Assembly (NCBI GenBank): GCA_964551985.1
Contig: CAZKFG010000044.1
Location: forward strand, 1-17,915
Direction of reading: 5' to 3'
DNA from: CAZKFG01 sp964551985
GTDB taxonomy: Bacteria; Bacillota; Negativicutes; Acidaminococcales; JAISLQ01
Length of the DNA: 17,915 nucleotides
Below are positions 1 to 6,716 of this stretch, piece after piece (positions within the stretch are counted from its first letter, which is position 1; each line of letters starts with the position of its first letter). Under the pieces are notes generated by a model, which was given only the letters and a program-made list of their open reading frames with translations, was not told the DNA's origin and searched no databases. The position numbers and the translations under genes are program-made.

Positions 1-2348
1 CAAAATTTTTCTTTGCCACCAGGTGAATTGTAAACTTCCTCTATATGATTGGCAAGCTTATTTCCGTCTTGCTCCGTCCAATATGAAACTCCATACATCA
101 AAAAACAATTGCGTCCGCCAACACCTATACCTTTAATATTTTTCCCCTCAACAGAAAAACACCAATCATCTGTTTTTTCAACAGGCACACCAAGATAATT
201 TGAAGCATACTGATATTTAGTTATTAGTGCGGGATTTTTTAAAAATAAATCCGCCTCCAAAACATATGCATTACTCATCATATAGCGTACACACATAGCT
301 GACGATATATTATTAGTTTCGTTATAAATAGGATTATCTATAAATCGGATTTTTGGATATTTATATTTTAACTGATCAAATTGCTCTGCTAAATAGCCTC
401 TGACAATTACTATTTCATCTATTTCCGCATCTATAACCGCATCTAACATTGTGTCAATTATTCTTTTGCCGTTTATTCTAACTAGTGGTTTAGGAGTATT
501 TAATGTAACTGGAACAAGTCTTGAACCAAATCCTGCAGCTAGAAATATTGCCCGCTTCACTTTATATGGTGCAAGTGCCACCAAGCCTTTTTTTGTTATC
601 TTACCATCAGCAACCAACTTTGCTTCTTCTAGTTGCTTTAATGTCTTATTCACTGTACCCAAAGAAATATTGGTCTTATTTGATAAACTTCTTTGAGACA
701 TCTCTTTATCAGCTTGTTCTAATGCAACAAGTATATCAAACTCTCTTTTACTTATTGTCATAACATTATCTTTAATTAATACATTTTTTTTATTTATTAC
801 CATAGTATATATAACTCCCTTTAAAATTACATTTACCAAAAGAATAATGACTGATACAACAGCCGCATACTCTATCTGCACTTGTCCTTCAAATTGAGGT
901 ATCATTAGTGCAATTGGTTTATTATCAACTGTAGCTAAAAATGCTACGGCAGATATAGTCATAATAGCATTTGTAAAATAATAAGCGAACATCTCTAACA
1001 GTGTTTGTTTAGACACTGGCAAAAATACGTCTTTAATCATACGCAATTTACCAATACCAAGTGTTAATCCAACAGCTTCAATGTTTTGATTAATTTTACT
1101 TAACGAATTGTACATCATCAAATACGGTGTGCCAAAAAAGTGAATTATATTCACTGCAACCAATATCAACAAGGTTCCTTGCAATATTGTGCCACTAAAA
1201 AATATCAAATACGCTAAACCAAGAACTATACCAGGTATTGCAAGTGAACTCAAAGCAATAAAATGCAACCACATTGTATTTTGTTTGTATTCACTACGTG
1301 CAGTCAAATATGCAGTGGCAAAAGACACACATACACCTACAAATGCTGATATAGTTGCTATTATAAGTGAATTCATTAGATATTTATAGCCACTGCTAAG
1401 CGTTTTAGCAAAATTAACAAAAGTATAAGTCAAATCAGTTGGATACTTAGCTATAAATGCCATAAAAGAAAAAGCTACTATAGGCATAATAATAACTATC
1501 AAAACTAAAGTTAATAAAATATATGATAATGTATCTCGAGTTATATTAGAAGATAAAGTTATACTTTTAGTAACAAAACTATTTTTACTTCTATTTTTAA
1601 TTAAAACATCTACTGCAAATGCAATCAGTGCTGGTATAAGCAAAAAACTACTTATTGCTATTCCTTTTTTAAAATCTAATAAACCAATAACTTCTTGATA
1701 CATAAGTACAGGTAATGTGATGGTTTTACCACCAATAATCAACGGCACGCCATAATCAGTTACTATAACTGCAAATACTGTAAACACAACAGATATTAAT
1801 GTTTTTTTCAAATATGGCAAAGTGATGTTAATAAATTGCTTGATTTTGGGTATACCAAGAACCTTAGCCGCTTCATATACAGAACCATCTTCATATTTTA
1901 ATGCATCAACCAACATCAAAAAGGCAATGGGAAAAGAATACAAAACAGAGCCAAATACTATACCCACAGAGCCATATATATTCCATGATAAATTTAATGC
2001 TTTAGTCAATACACCATTTGCACCAAATAACAAAATGAGACCAAGCCCATGTGAAATAGAGGGAATCAATATTGGTACGGAAAATAATAACACAAAAACT
2101 TGTTTGCCTCTAACATTAGTACGCATCAAACATAACGCTATAATAATAGCTAAAGTTACCGATACAATAGTTGCAAAAGTTGAGTAGATAATAGAATTTA
2201 ATAATGCATTTTTAAAAGCTTGTTGGGATAATATTTGCTGAAAAGTATCTACTGATAAAGAACTAATCATATTTATCAAAGGGAAAACAACACTGGTTAA
2301 TAAAAATACACCTAAAACTGTCTTTATAAAATTGGTAGAGTTTTTCAT
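1..2348 (-). CDS. ABC permease - winged helix - LicC/PntC-like nucleotidyltransferase fusion (3' end cut by window)
   Basis: One reading frame with no stop runs from the ATG at 2348 to the window edge (782 codons). I checked every in-frame triplet. Residues 1 to about 510 are a two-domain binding-protein-dependent permease of the FbpB/ThiP/AEP type. They are rich in membrane helices and have two cytoplasmic EAA loops, at about 159-180 (EAAKVLGIPK then LP) and 424-445 (EAVGLTLGIGK then LP). Residues 530-594 form a winged-helix, MarR-like domain (recognition helix near 560-575, wing near 580-590). From residue 600 comes an NTP-transferase domain with LAAGFGSR at 603-610, TPK at 618-620 and EAD at 698-700, closely resembling LicC-type phosphocholine or PntC-type aminoethylphosphonate cytidylyltransferases. 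The rest lies beyond base 1 and could be a choline kinase-like, LicD or AEP-transaminase domain. The start overlaps the ATPase stop (ATGA), with AAGG about 8 nt upstream. Substrate is inferred, not shown. Confidence 0.85.
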   Translation of the reverse strand, partial: MKNSTNFIKTVLGVFLLTSVVFPLINMISSLSVDTFQQILSQQAFKNALLNSIIYSTFATIVSVTLAIIIALCLMRTNVRGKQVFVLLFSVPILIPSISHGLGLILLFGANGVLTKALNLSWNIYGSVGIVFGSVLYSFPIAFLMLVDALKYEDGSVYEAAKVLGIPKIKQFINITLPYLKKTLISVVFTVFAVIVTDYGVPLIIGGKTITLPVLMYQEVIGLLDFKKGIAISSFLLIPALIAFAVDVLIKNRSKNSFVTKSITLSSNITRDTLSYILLTLVLIVIIMPIVAFSFMAFIAKYPTDLTYTFVNFAKTLSSGYKYLMNSLIIATISAFVGVCVSFATAYLTARSEYKQNTMWLHFIALSSLAIPGIVLGLAYLIFFSGTILQGTLLILVAVNIIHFFGTPYLMMYNSLSKINQNIEAVGLTLGIGKLRMIKDVFLPVSKQTLLEMFAYYFTNAIMTISAVAFLATVDNKPIALMIPQFEGQVQIEYAAVVSVIILLVNVILKGVIYTMVINKKNVLIKDNVMTISKREFDILVALEQADKEMSQRSLSNKTNISLGTVNKTLKQLEEAKLVADGKITKKGLVALAPYKVKRAIFLAAGFGSRLVPVTLNTPKPLVRINGKRIIDTMLDAVIDAEIDEIVIVRGYLAEQFDQLKYKYPKIRFIDNPIYNETNNISSAMCVRYMMSNAYVLEADLFLKNPALITKYQYASNYLGVPVEKTDDWCFSVEGKNIKGIGVGGRNCFLMYGVSYWTEQDGNKLANHIEEVYNSPGGKEKF
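815..821 (-). promoter_or_regulatory. Possible internal ribosome binding site inside the fusion gene
   Basis: AAGGGAG lies 11 nt before an in-frame ATG (803-801, residue 516), just after the last permease helix and before the winged-helix domain. It could allow a separate soluble winged-helix/nucleotidyltransferase product. The spacing is longer than ideal, and other possible starts exist (Met530 at 761), so this is only suggestive. Confidence 0.3.
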
Positions 2349-3118
2349 ACTAAATACCTTGTATATTTAGCTATTGATTCGGCTTTAATCCGCAAATTTT
2401 GACCAACAAAACTCTCTACATAATCATCTGCTGGATTTAATATAAGATTATCGGGAGTATCTACTTGGTGAATTTTACCTTCATTCATTACCATTATTCT
2501 ATCTGATAATGCAAAAGCTTCCTCTTGGTCGTGTGTAATATAAACCATAGTGCTACCGTAGCGTTTTTGCAAATCTTTTAGCTCTTTACGAAGCACCAAG
2601 CGAGTATCTACATCTAGTGCCGACATTGGTTCGTCAAATAAAATGATCTCTGGATTGGCTGCTAAAGTTCTCGCTACAGCTACACGTTGCTGTTGACCAC
2701 CTGATAATTCAAAAATCATTTTTTTTGTATAATCTTTTAGCCCCATAATTTCAATCAAATCGTCCACTCGTTGACAATCTTGTTTAGAATAATCTTTTCT
2801 TATTTTTAAAGCATACTCTATATTACGTCTTACATTCATATTCTCAAACAAAGCATAGTTTTGAAAAACAATCCCCATACTACGCTTAGATGGATGCCAA
2901 GCAGTTATATCAATACCATCTTTATATATTCTACCAGTAACAGGTTTTAGTAGTCCAATTAGCACTCTCAAGACTGTCGTCTTGCCACAACCTGAAGGTC
3001 CTAATATGGACAAAAACTCACCATCACGAACATCAAAACTAATTCCATCTAAAATAATTTTATTATTAAAAACTATTTTCAAATACTCAACTACAAGCTT
3101 GCTGCTTAGTATTTCCAC
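2345..3118 (-). CDS. ABC transporter ATP-binding protein (FbpC/AEP-type importer)
   Basis: Cytoplasmic ATPase that powers the importer formed with the permease domain of the next gene and the upstream binding protein. All ABC motifs are visible: Walker A GPSGCGKTT (40-48), Q-loop FQNYALF (85-91), signature LSGGQQQR (138-145), Walker B ILFDEP (159-164) with SALD after it, and the switch His196 (ITHDQEEA). At 257 residues it is shorter than FbpC/PotA-type ATPases of about 350 and seems to lack the C-terminal TOBE regulatory domain. The chosen start is GTG at 3118, which overlaps the end of the binding-protein gene by 13 bp, with GAGAGG about 11 nt upstream. A slightly later start is possible. 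Its stop overlaps the permease ATG (ATGA), so the two are translationally coupled. Substrate class cannot be read from this subunit. Confidence 0.93.
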   Translation of the reverse strand: MEILSSKLVVEYLKIVFNNKIILDGISFDVRDGEFLSILGPSGCGKTTVLRVLIGLLKPVTGRIYKDGIDITAWHPSKRSMGIVFQNYALFENMNVRRNIEYALKIRKDYSKQDCQRVDDLIEIMGLKDYTKKMIFELSGGQQQRVAVARTLAANPEIILFDEPMSALDVDTRLVLRKELKDLQKRYGSTMVYITHDQEEAFALSDRIMVMNEGKIHQVDTPDNLILNPADDYVESFVGQNLRIKAESIAKYTRYLV

Positions 3119-4080
3119 TTAGTCAACAACCTCTCTTTTTCCTCAATAGTACTGTTTTTCATATCAGCATAAACAATATTTGTCGGATAATTTTTCATAG
3201 TGAAATTTTTGTCTTTGTATATTTTATCCGGAAAAAATAATTTATTATTATCTTCTATTAACTTTGTTTCTATATACTCAAACACTTCTCTTACTGGTTT
3301 ACGTGTTTCTTTGCCCTTTATAACAGCAGCTGCATAAGCTGTATATGGAGCACCTTCTTTGAAAAACAAAATTTCCAAGTTAGCACCTTTATTAATTTCC
3401 AGTACAGCCTGCGCTGGCATACCTAATCCTATTGCCGCTTCCTTGTTGACTAATGCTTTTACAGGTCCTGAACCAGATGAGGTAAACTGTAGAACATTGT
3501 TACTAATATTGTCAAAATATGCTAATGCCTTATCCTCCCCCCAAGCATTAGACAAAGATTTCAACAAAATATATCCTGTACCTGATGATTTAGGATTTGG
3601 CATAGAAATCAACCCTTTGTAATCTGGATTTAGTAAATCTGAATAAGATTGAGGTACTTGTAAATTTTTCTCTTGTAGCACTGACTTATTTACAATTACG
3701 CCCGCTATAACACGACATATTGGCACATATAAGCCCTTCTCTTCAACCAATTCATCTACATATCTGCTCTTATCCACAGGCATTGCTACAAAATTGTTTT
3801 TCAGCTGCTCTGCATATCCATATTCTAAATCTAAAACAATGTCGCCACTTGTTTTTAGTCCTTCCGCTTTTAACTTAGCTGCTAAGTTTCCTGATGGTAG
3901 ATATTCAATTACAACATTATAATTTGGAAATTTTTCTTTTAATTTTTTATTAAAATAATCGTTCCTGTAATCTTCCATACTACTATAGATGATAACCCTG
4001 TTAGATTCTTTTTTCTCACTACCACCACAACCACTAATTATCAACGTGAATAACATAAAAAAAACTGTTAATTTTTTCAA
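3106..4080 (-). CDS. ABC transporter substrate-binding lipoprotein (iron/2-aminoethylphosphonate-type)
   Basis: Extracytoplasmic solute-binding protein, first gene of the transport operon. It has a lipoprotein signal peptide (residues 1-17, MKKLTV plus a hydrophobic stretch) with lipobox ISGC and lipidated Cys18. The mature part starts with VIIYSSMEDYRN and includes GDIVLDLEYGYAEQL, typical of the AfuA/FbpA/ThiB/PhnS-like family that pairs with dual-domain permeases. These members bind Fe3+, thiamine, sugar phosphates or 2-aminoethylphosphonate. I do not see the paired C-terminal tyrosines of classical ferric-binding FbpA, which argues weakly for an organic or phosphonate ligand. The start at ATG 4080 has GAGG about 5 nt upstream and a good promoter further up (4119-4147). 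Ligand specificity is unproven, and a link to the cytidylyltransferase encoded two genes downstream is inference. Confidence 0.88.
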   Translation of the reverse strand: MKKLTVFFMLFTLIISGCGGSEKKESNRVIIYSSMEDYRNDYFNKKLKEKFPNYNVVIEYLPSGNLAAKLKAEGLKTSGDIVLDLEYGYAEQLKNNFVAMPVDKSRYVDELVEEKGLYVPICRVIAGVIVNKSVLQEKNLQVPQSYSDLLNPDYKGLISMPNPKSSGTGYILLKSLSNAWGEDKALAYFDNISNNVLQFTSSGSGPVKALVNKEAAIGLGMPAQAVLEINKGANLEILFFKEGAPYTAYAAAVIKGKETRKPVREVFEYIETKLIEDNNKLFFPDKIYKDKNFTMKNYPTNIVYADMKNSTIEEKERLLTKWKY

Positions 4081-4118
4081 AATATCCTCACCCCAATGAT
4101 ATATTTTCTAGTTTGTTA

Positions 4119-4147
4119 AATTTATCATGGAATGTTCATTTTGTCAA
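4119..4147 (-). promoter_or_regulatory. Sigma-70-type promoter of the ABC/nucleotidyltransferase operon
   Basis: On the minus strand a consensus -35 TTGACA (4147-4142) is followed after exactly 17 bp by TAAATT (4124-4119, four of six matches to TATAAT). It lies 39 bp before the binding-protein ATG in the 132-bp gap after fdtB. It would make binding protein, ATPase and fusion protein an independently controlled unit. It sits inside an inverted repeat that could be an operator (see the separate entry). Confidence 0.65.
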
Positions 4148-4169
4148 ATTAAACAGTTTTTTTTGAACA
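4133..4169. repeat. Inverted TGTTCA/TGAACA pair flanking the -35 element
   Basis: Perfect 6-bp inverted half-sites, TGTTCA at 4133-4138 and TGAACA at 4164-4169, are 31 bp apart from start to start (about three helical turns) and bracket the -35 hexamer. A second, weaker pair (AACAG at 4152-4156, CTGTT at 4175-4179) overlaps it. The region could be an operator, perhaps for the winged-helix domain of the operon's own product, but such short repeats also arise by chance in AT-rich DNA. Confidence 0.3.
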
Positions 4170-4212
4170 CTATTCTGTTATTTTATAATATAAATATCAT
4201 TTTAGTAGCCTT

Positions 4213-5301
4213 TTAATCATATAGATTTAAAATTTTTGCTACTATGTAAATTTCTTTGCTTGTCATAACAGGACTAATAGGAATTGACACAACTTCACGA
4301 TGTATTTTCTCGCAAATAGGATAAGATAAATTATTCCACTCTTTATAGGCCTTTTGCTTATGTGGTGGAGTTGGATAGTGAATTAGACTCTGCACTCCAT
4401 TTTGTTCCAAATACTCCATAAATTTTTTTCTATTGGCAACTCTTACAACAAACAAATGCCAGACATGTGAATTCCTATCTTGAACTTTAGGCAAGGTAAT
4501 TAATGGATTTTTAATGTTATTCAAATAATATTCTGCAACAAATCTGCGTTTTTCATTATCGCTATCAAGTCCACAGAGTTTAACATCAAGCACGGCTGCT
4601 TGCAATTCGTCTAAACGAGAATTTACTCCTTGGTAAAGATTTTCATATTTTTTATGTGAACCATAATTGCGAATTGCCCTTATTTTACTTGCGAGTTCAT
4701 CATCATTTGTCGTAACAGCACCACCGTCACCCAAACAACCCAAGTTTTTACCAGGATAAAAGCTAAACCCACTGGCATCACCAAGTTTGCCTACTCGTTT
4801 ACCATTATATATTGCCCCATGAGCTTGAGCAGAGTCTTCTATGATTTTTAAATTATACTTTTTAGCTATTGCCCATATCTTGTCCATCTCGACTGCCCGA
4901 CCATACAAATGCACAACCATAATTGCTTTTGTACGCTCAGTTATAACACTTTCAATCAAATCAGGGTTGATATTATATGTATCAATATCAGGCTCAACTA
5001 AAACAGGTGTTGCACCATTTTGTGAAATAGCTAAGATAGAAGCAATATATGTGTTCGAAGGCACAACAATCTCATCACCCTTACCAAAGCCATAAGCTTG
5101 GATAATAAGATTTAAAGCATCTAGTCCGTTGGCAACACCTATAGCGTGTTTTGTACCGCAAAAAGATGCAAAATTGTTTTCAAAACGCTCTAAGCTGCTA
5201 CCTAATAAGTACCGGCCACTATCCAGAACATCTTTAATTGCCGCATCAATCTCTGCGCGATAAACTTCATTTATTTTATATAAATCAAGAAATTCAATCA
5301 T
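4213..5301 (-). CDS. fdtB: dTDP-3-oxo-6-deoxyhexose aminotransferase (FdtB/QdtB-like, DegT family)
   Basis: PLP-dependent sugar aminotransferase, 362 residues. It is expected to convert the dTDP-3-keto-6-deoxyhexose made by FdtA into the 3-amino-3,6-dideoxy sugar (Fuc3N or Qui3N). Visible features are the N-terminus MIEFLDLYKINEVY, the substrate/PLP region GVANGLDAL, the aspartate loop IIEDSAQAHGA, and the Schiff-base lysine Lys185 in SFYPGKNLG, followed by LGDGGAV. SFYPGKNLG is characteristic of the FdtB/QdtB/DesV branch. A longer reading frame begins at 5343, but the start at 5301 fits the family N-terminus, has AGAGG 4-5 nt upstream and avoids overlap with the sulfotransferase. The gene lies about 7 kb from fdtA, whereas these genes are often close. 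FdtB versus QdtB cannot be separated by eye; any other DegT 3-aminotransferase is less likely. Confidence 0.85.
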   Translation of the reverse strand: MIEFLDLYKINEVYRAEIDAAIKDVLDSGRYLLGSSLERFENNFASFCGTKHAIGVANGLDALNLIIQAYGFGKGDEIVVPSNTYIASILAISQNGATPVLVEPDIDTYNINPDLIESVITERTKAIMVVHLYGRAVEMDKIWAIAKKYNLKIIEDSAQAHGAIYNGKRVGKLGDASGFSFYPGKNLGCLGDGGAVTTNDDELASKIRAIRNYGSHKKYENLYQGVNSRLDELQAAVLDVKLCGLDSDNEKRRFVAEYYLNNIKNPLITLPKVQDRNSHVWHLFVVRVANRKKFMEYLEQNGVQSLIHYPTPPHKQKAYKEWNNLSYPICEKIHREVVSIPISPVMTSKEIYIVAKILNLYD

Positions 5302-5305
5302 ATTA

Positions 5306-5310
5306 CCTCT
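5306..5310 (-). promoter_or_regulatory. RBS that fixes the fdtB start
   Basis: AGAGG (in TGAGAGGTAATATG) lies 4 nt before the ATG at 5301 and after the sulfotransferase stop. The upstream candidate at 5343 lies within the sulfotransferase coding sequence. Confidence 0.6.
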
Positions 5311-5320
5311 CACAAATCTC

Positions 5321-6463
5321 TTATAATTCGTAGCAATATTCACCTAACTCTCGCTTTATTTGTTGCATAATTTTTTGATTTTCATAATTTTTATAAATAC
5401 CAACATTTTTAATTGACAACTCCGGAACAAAACATTGCTTATAATAGCGCTGATTTTCTCTATTCAAACCAACAAATTCATTTATTTTTTTTGCAGTATC
5501 GTCATAATTAACAACAAAATCTTCAAATCTAATATGTAACATTCTCTCGTGTTCAAAACTCATTTTATGAACAACCTTATCTTTGTACCAGCTTATAAAA
5601 TTATCTACATTTAATGGTAGCCAGCCATAATCATTAAACCTTATAGCGTTTGCATAAACATCTCTAGGGTCTCTAATTACGTGTATAAATTTTATATCCC
5701 CAAAATATTCTACCGCTCGTTCCATATCAAACTGGCAAGCTCCAGCCACGGCATCTATCACTAATTTTTTATTAGATTCTATAGTATTAAAAAAGTTTTT
5801 TATATATTCTTTTGCAATAGCTCTATATTCTTTTTTAGTCATCTTTTTCAAATAATAAAAATAATGTTTATTTTTAGCATTGACAAAAGGTGTTTCCAAA
5901 TTATGTTTTTCTATTACATTACTAGGGAATTCGCTCAAACGCAACATGCACTGATCGCCTACTATATATTCACTCTCTAAACGAAAAGCCACTAATTTAT
6001 CTATAAATTCTCTTGTCAACCTTAAATATTCCTCATTATAAATATCTCCGACAGTGACAAACAAATACTCACTAAGCGTAATAAGCCTTTTTATACCACT
6101 ATTTTTAAAAACATCACTATCACTCTCTATCAAACACTCTAATTCAAAAACCCCACCAGAAGCTCTTAAAAAATCAACTTCCATATTACCAATTTTTTGT
6201 AGTTTAGTCGATGTTTCACCACTGTCAGGATCTACCGCTCCGACAACTGTGCAATCATCTGAAAACTCTTTTAAATAATCAATAACAGCACTAGAACCAC
6301 TGTTTCCGCATCCTGCATTAACAATCAACTGTTCATAACATTTACTTGGTTTAGTAAACTTGCGTTCAATTTCTCTACAGTCCATATACTTTTTTCTATA
6401 ATAATGTCTAAGCTCTTTTACTCTAATAGTGTGCGAAAACAATTTAGTCAAAAATCTATTCAT
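5321..6463 (-). CDS. Probable PAPS-dependent sulfotransferase
   Basis: Cytoplasmic sulfotransferase-fold protein of 380 residues, likely to transfer sulfate from PAPS to a glycan or nucleotide-sugar acceptor. The 5'-phosphosulfate loop is seen at 48-64 (VNAGCGNSGSSAVIDYL), a P-loop-like element. The 3'-phosphate motif is seen at 258-270 (KFIHVIRDPRDVYANAI), with the classic RDPRD core. These two motifs in the right order and spacing are the basis for the call. The acceptor is unknown. The start at ATG 6463 has a strong AGGAGGT 7 nt upstream. It sits between an fdtB remnant and intact fdtB, as if inserted into an older galE-fdtB arrangement. The 151-bp leader after the remnant holds a TATACT hexamer (6503-6498) but no convincing -35. 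Sulfotransferases are uncommon in bacterial glycan loci. Confidence 0.8.
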   Translation of the reverse strand: MNRFLTKLFSHTIRVKELRHYYRKKYMDCREIERKFTKPSKCYEQLIVNAGCGNSGSSAVIDYLKEFSDDCTVVGAVDPDSGETSTKLQKIGNMEVDFLRASGGVFELECLIESDSDVFKNSGIKRLITLSEYLFVTVGDIYNEEYLRLTREFIDKLVAFRLESEYIVGDQCMLRLSEFPSNVIEKHNLETPFVNAKNKHYFYYLKKMTKKEYRAIAKEYIKNFFNTIESNKKLVIDAVAGACQFDMERAVEYFGDIKFIHVIRDPRDVYANAIRFNDYGWLPLNVDNFISWYKDKVVHKMSFEHERMLHIRFEDFVVNYDDTAKKINEFVGLNRENQRYYKQCFVPELSIKNVGIYKNYENQKIMQQIKRELGEYCYEL

Positions 6464-6614
6464 ACAATATACCTCCTAATAATTTTGGCTTCAAGCTAGT
6501 ATAAAAAACAAAACTTATCAAACCATAACTTAAATAACTTTATAACAACTAAAGTATACATTCATAAAAATCATAATAAATTGACTATCTAAAAACCTTA
6601 TTATTGGATACCTT

Positions 6615-6683
6615 TTAACTATAATAGTTGATTTGTTCCATATATTGTTCCTTTATTTTGTGCAAATCAAGAAACTTAATCAT
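6615..6683 (-). pseudogene. Truncated 5' remnant of an fdtB-like aminotransferase gene
   Basis: On the minus strand an ATG at 6683 opens a 22-codon frame starting MIKFLDLHKIKEQYM and ending at TAA (6617-6615). It matches the first residues of the intact fdtB (MIEFLDLYKINEVYR). Over the first 36 nt, 30 bases are identical, and similarity fades after about residue 15. The six differences mean it came from a different fdtB allele, not a fresh copy of the neighbour. It lies 33 bp after galE, where an intact fdtB could once have stood, and has only a weak RBS (AAGAAGTAATAT before the ATG). It is very probably a recombination scar. Confidence 0.75.
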
Positions 6684-6716
6684 ATATTACTTCTTAAATC
6701 ACAATATAAAATATAC

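Noticed and set aside
451..763. Two overlapping plus-strand open frames of about 80 codons
   Set aside because: They lie antisense to the winged-helix/nucleotidyltransferase part of the fusion, which has clear family motifs. Low complexity and no RBS.
801..821. Treating the permease and the winged-helix/nucleotidyltransferase as two separate genes
   Set aside because: No in-frame stop lies between them on the minus strand, so the sequence as given encodes one polypeptide. The internal RBS is reported as an alternative start only.
1822..2187. Plus-strand open frame of 121 codons inside the permease region
   Set aside because: The minus-strand frame has EAA loops and permease-like helices here; the plus frame shows no recognisable domain and is an AT-rich shadow.
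4119..4147. TTGACA/TGAACA/TTAACA run before the binding protein as a Pho box
   Set aside because: The repeat spacing does not match the usual Pho box of Bacillus or Escherichia; TTGACA is better explained as the -35.
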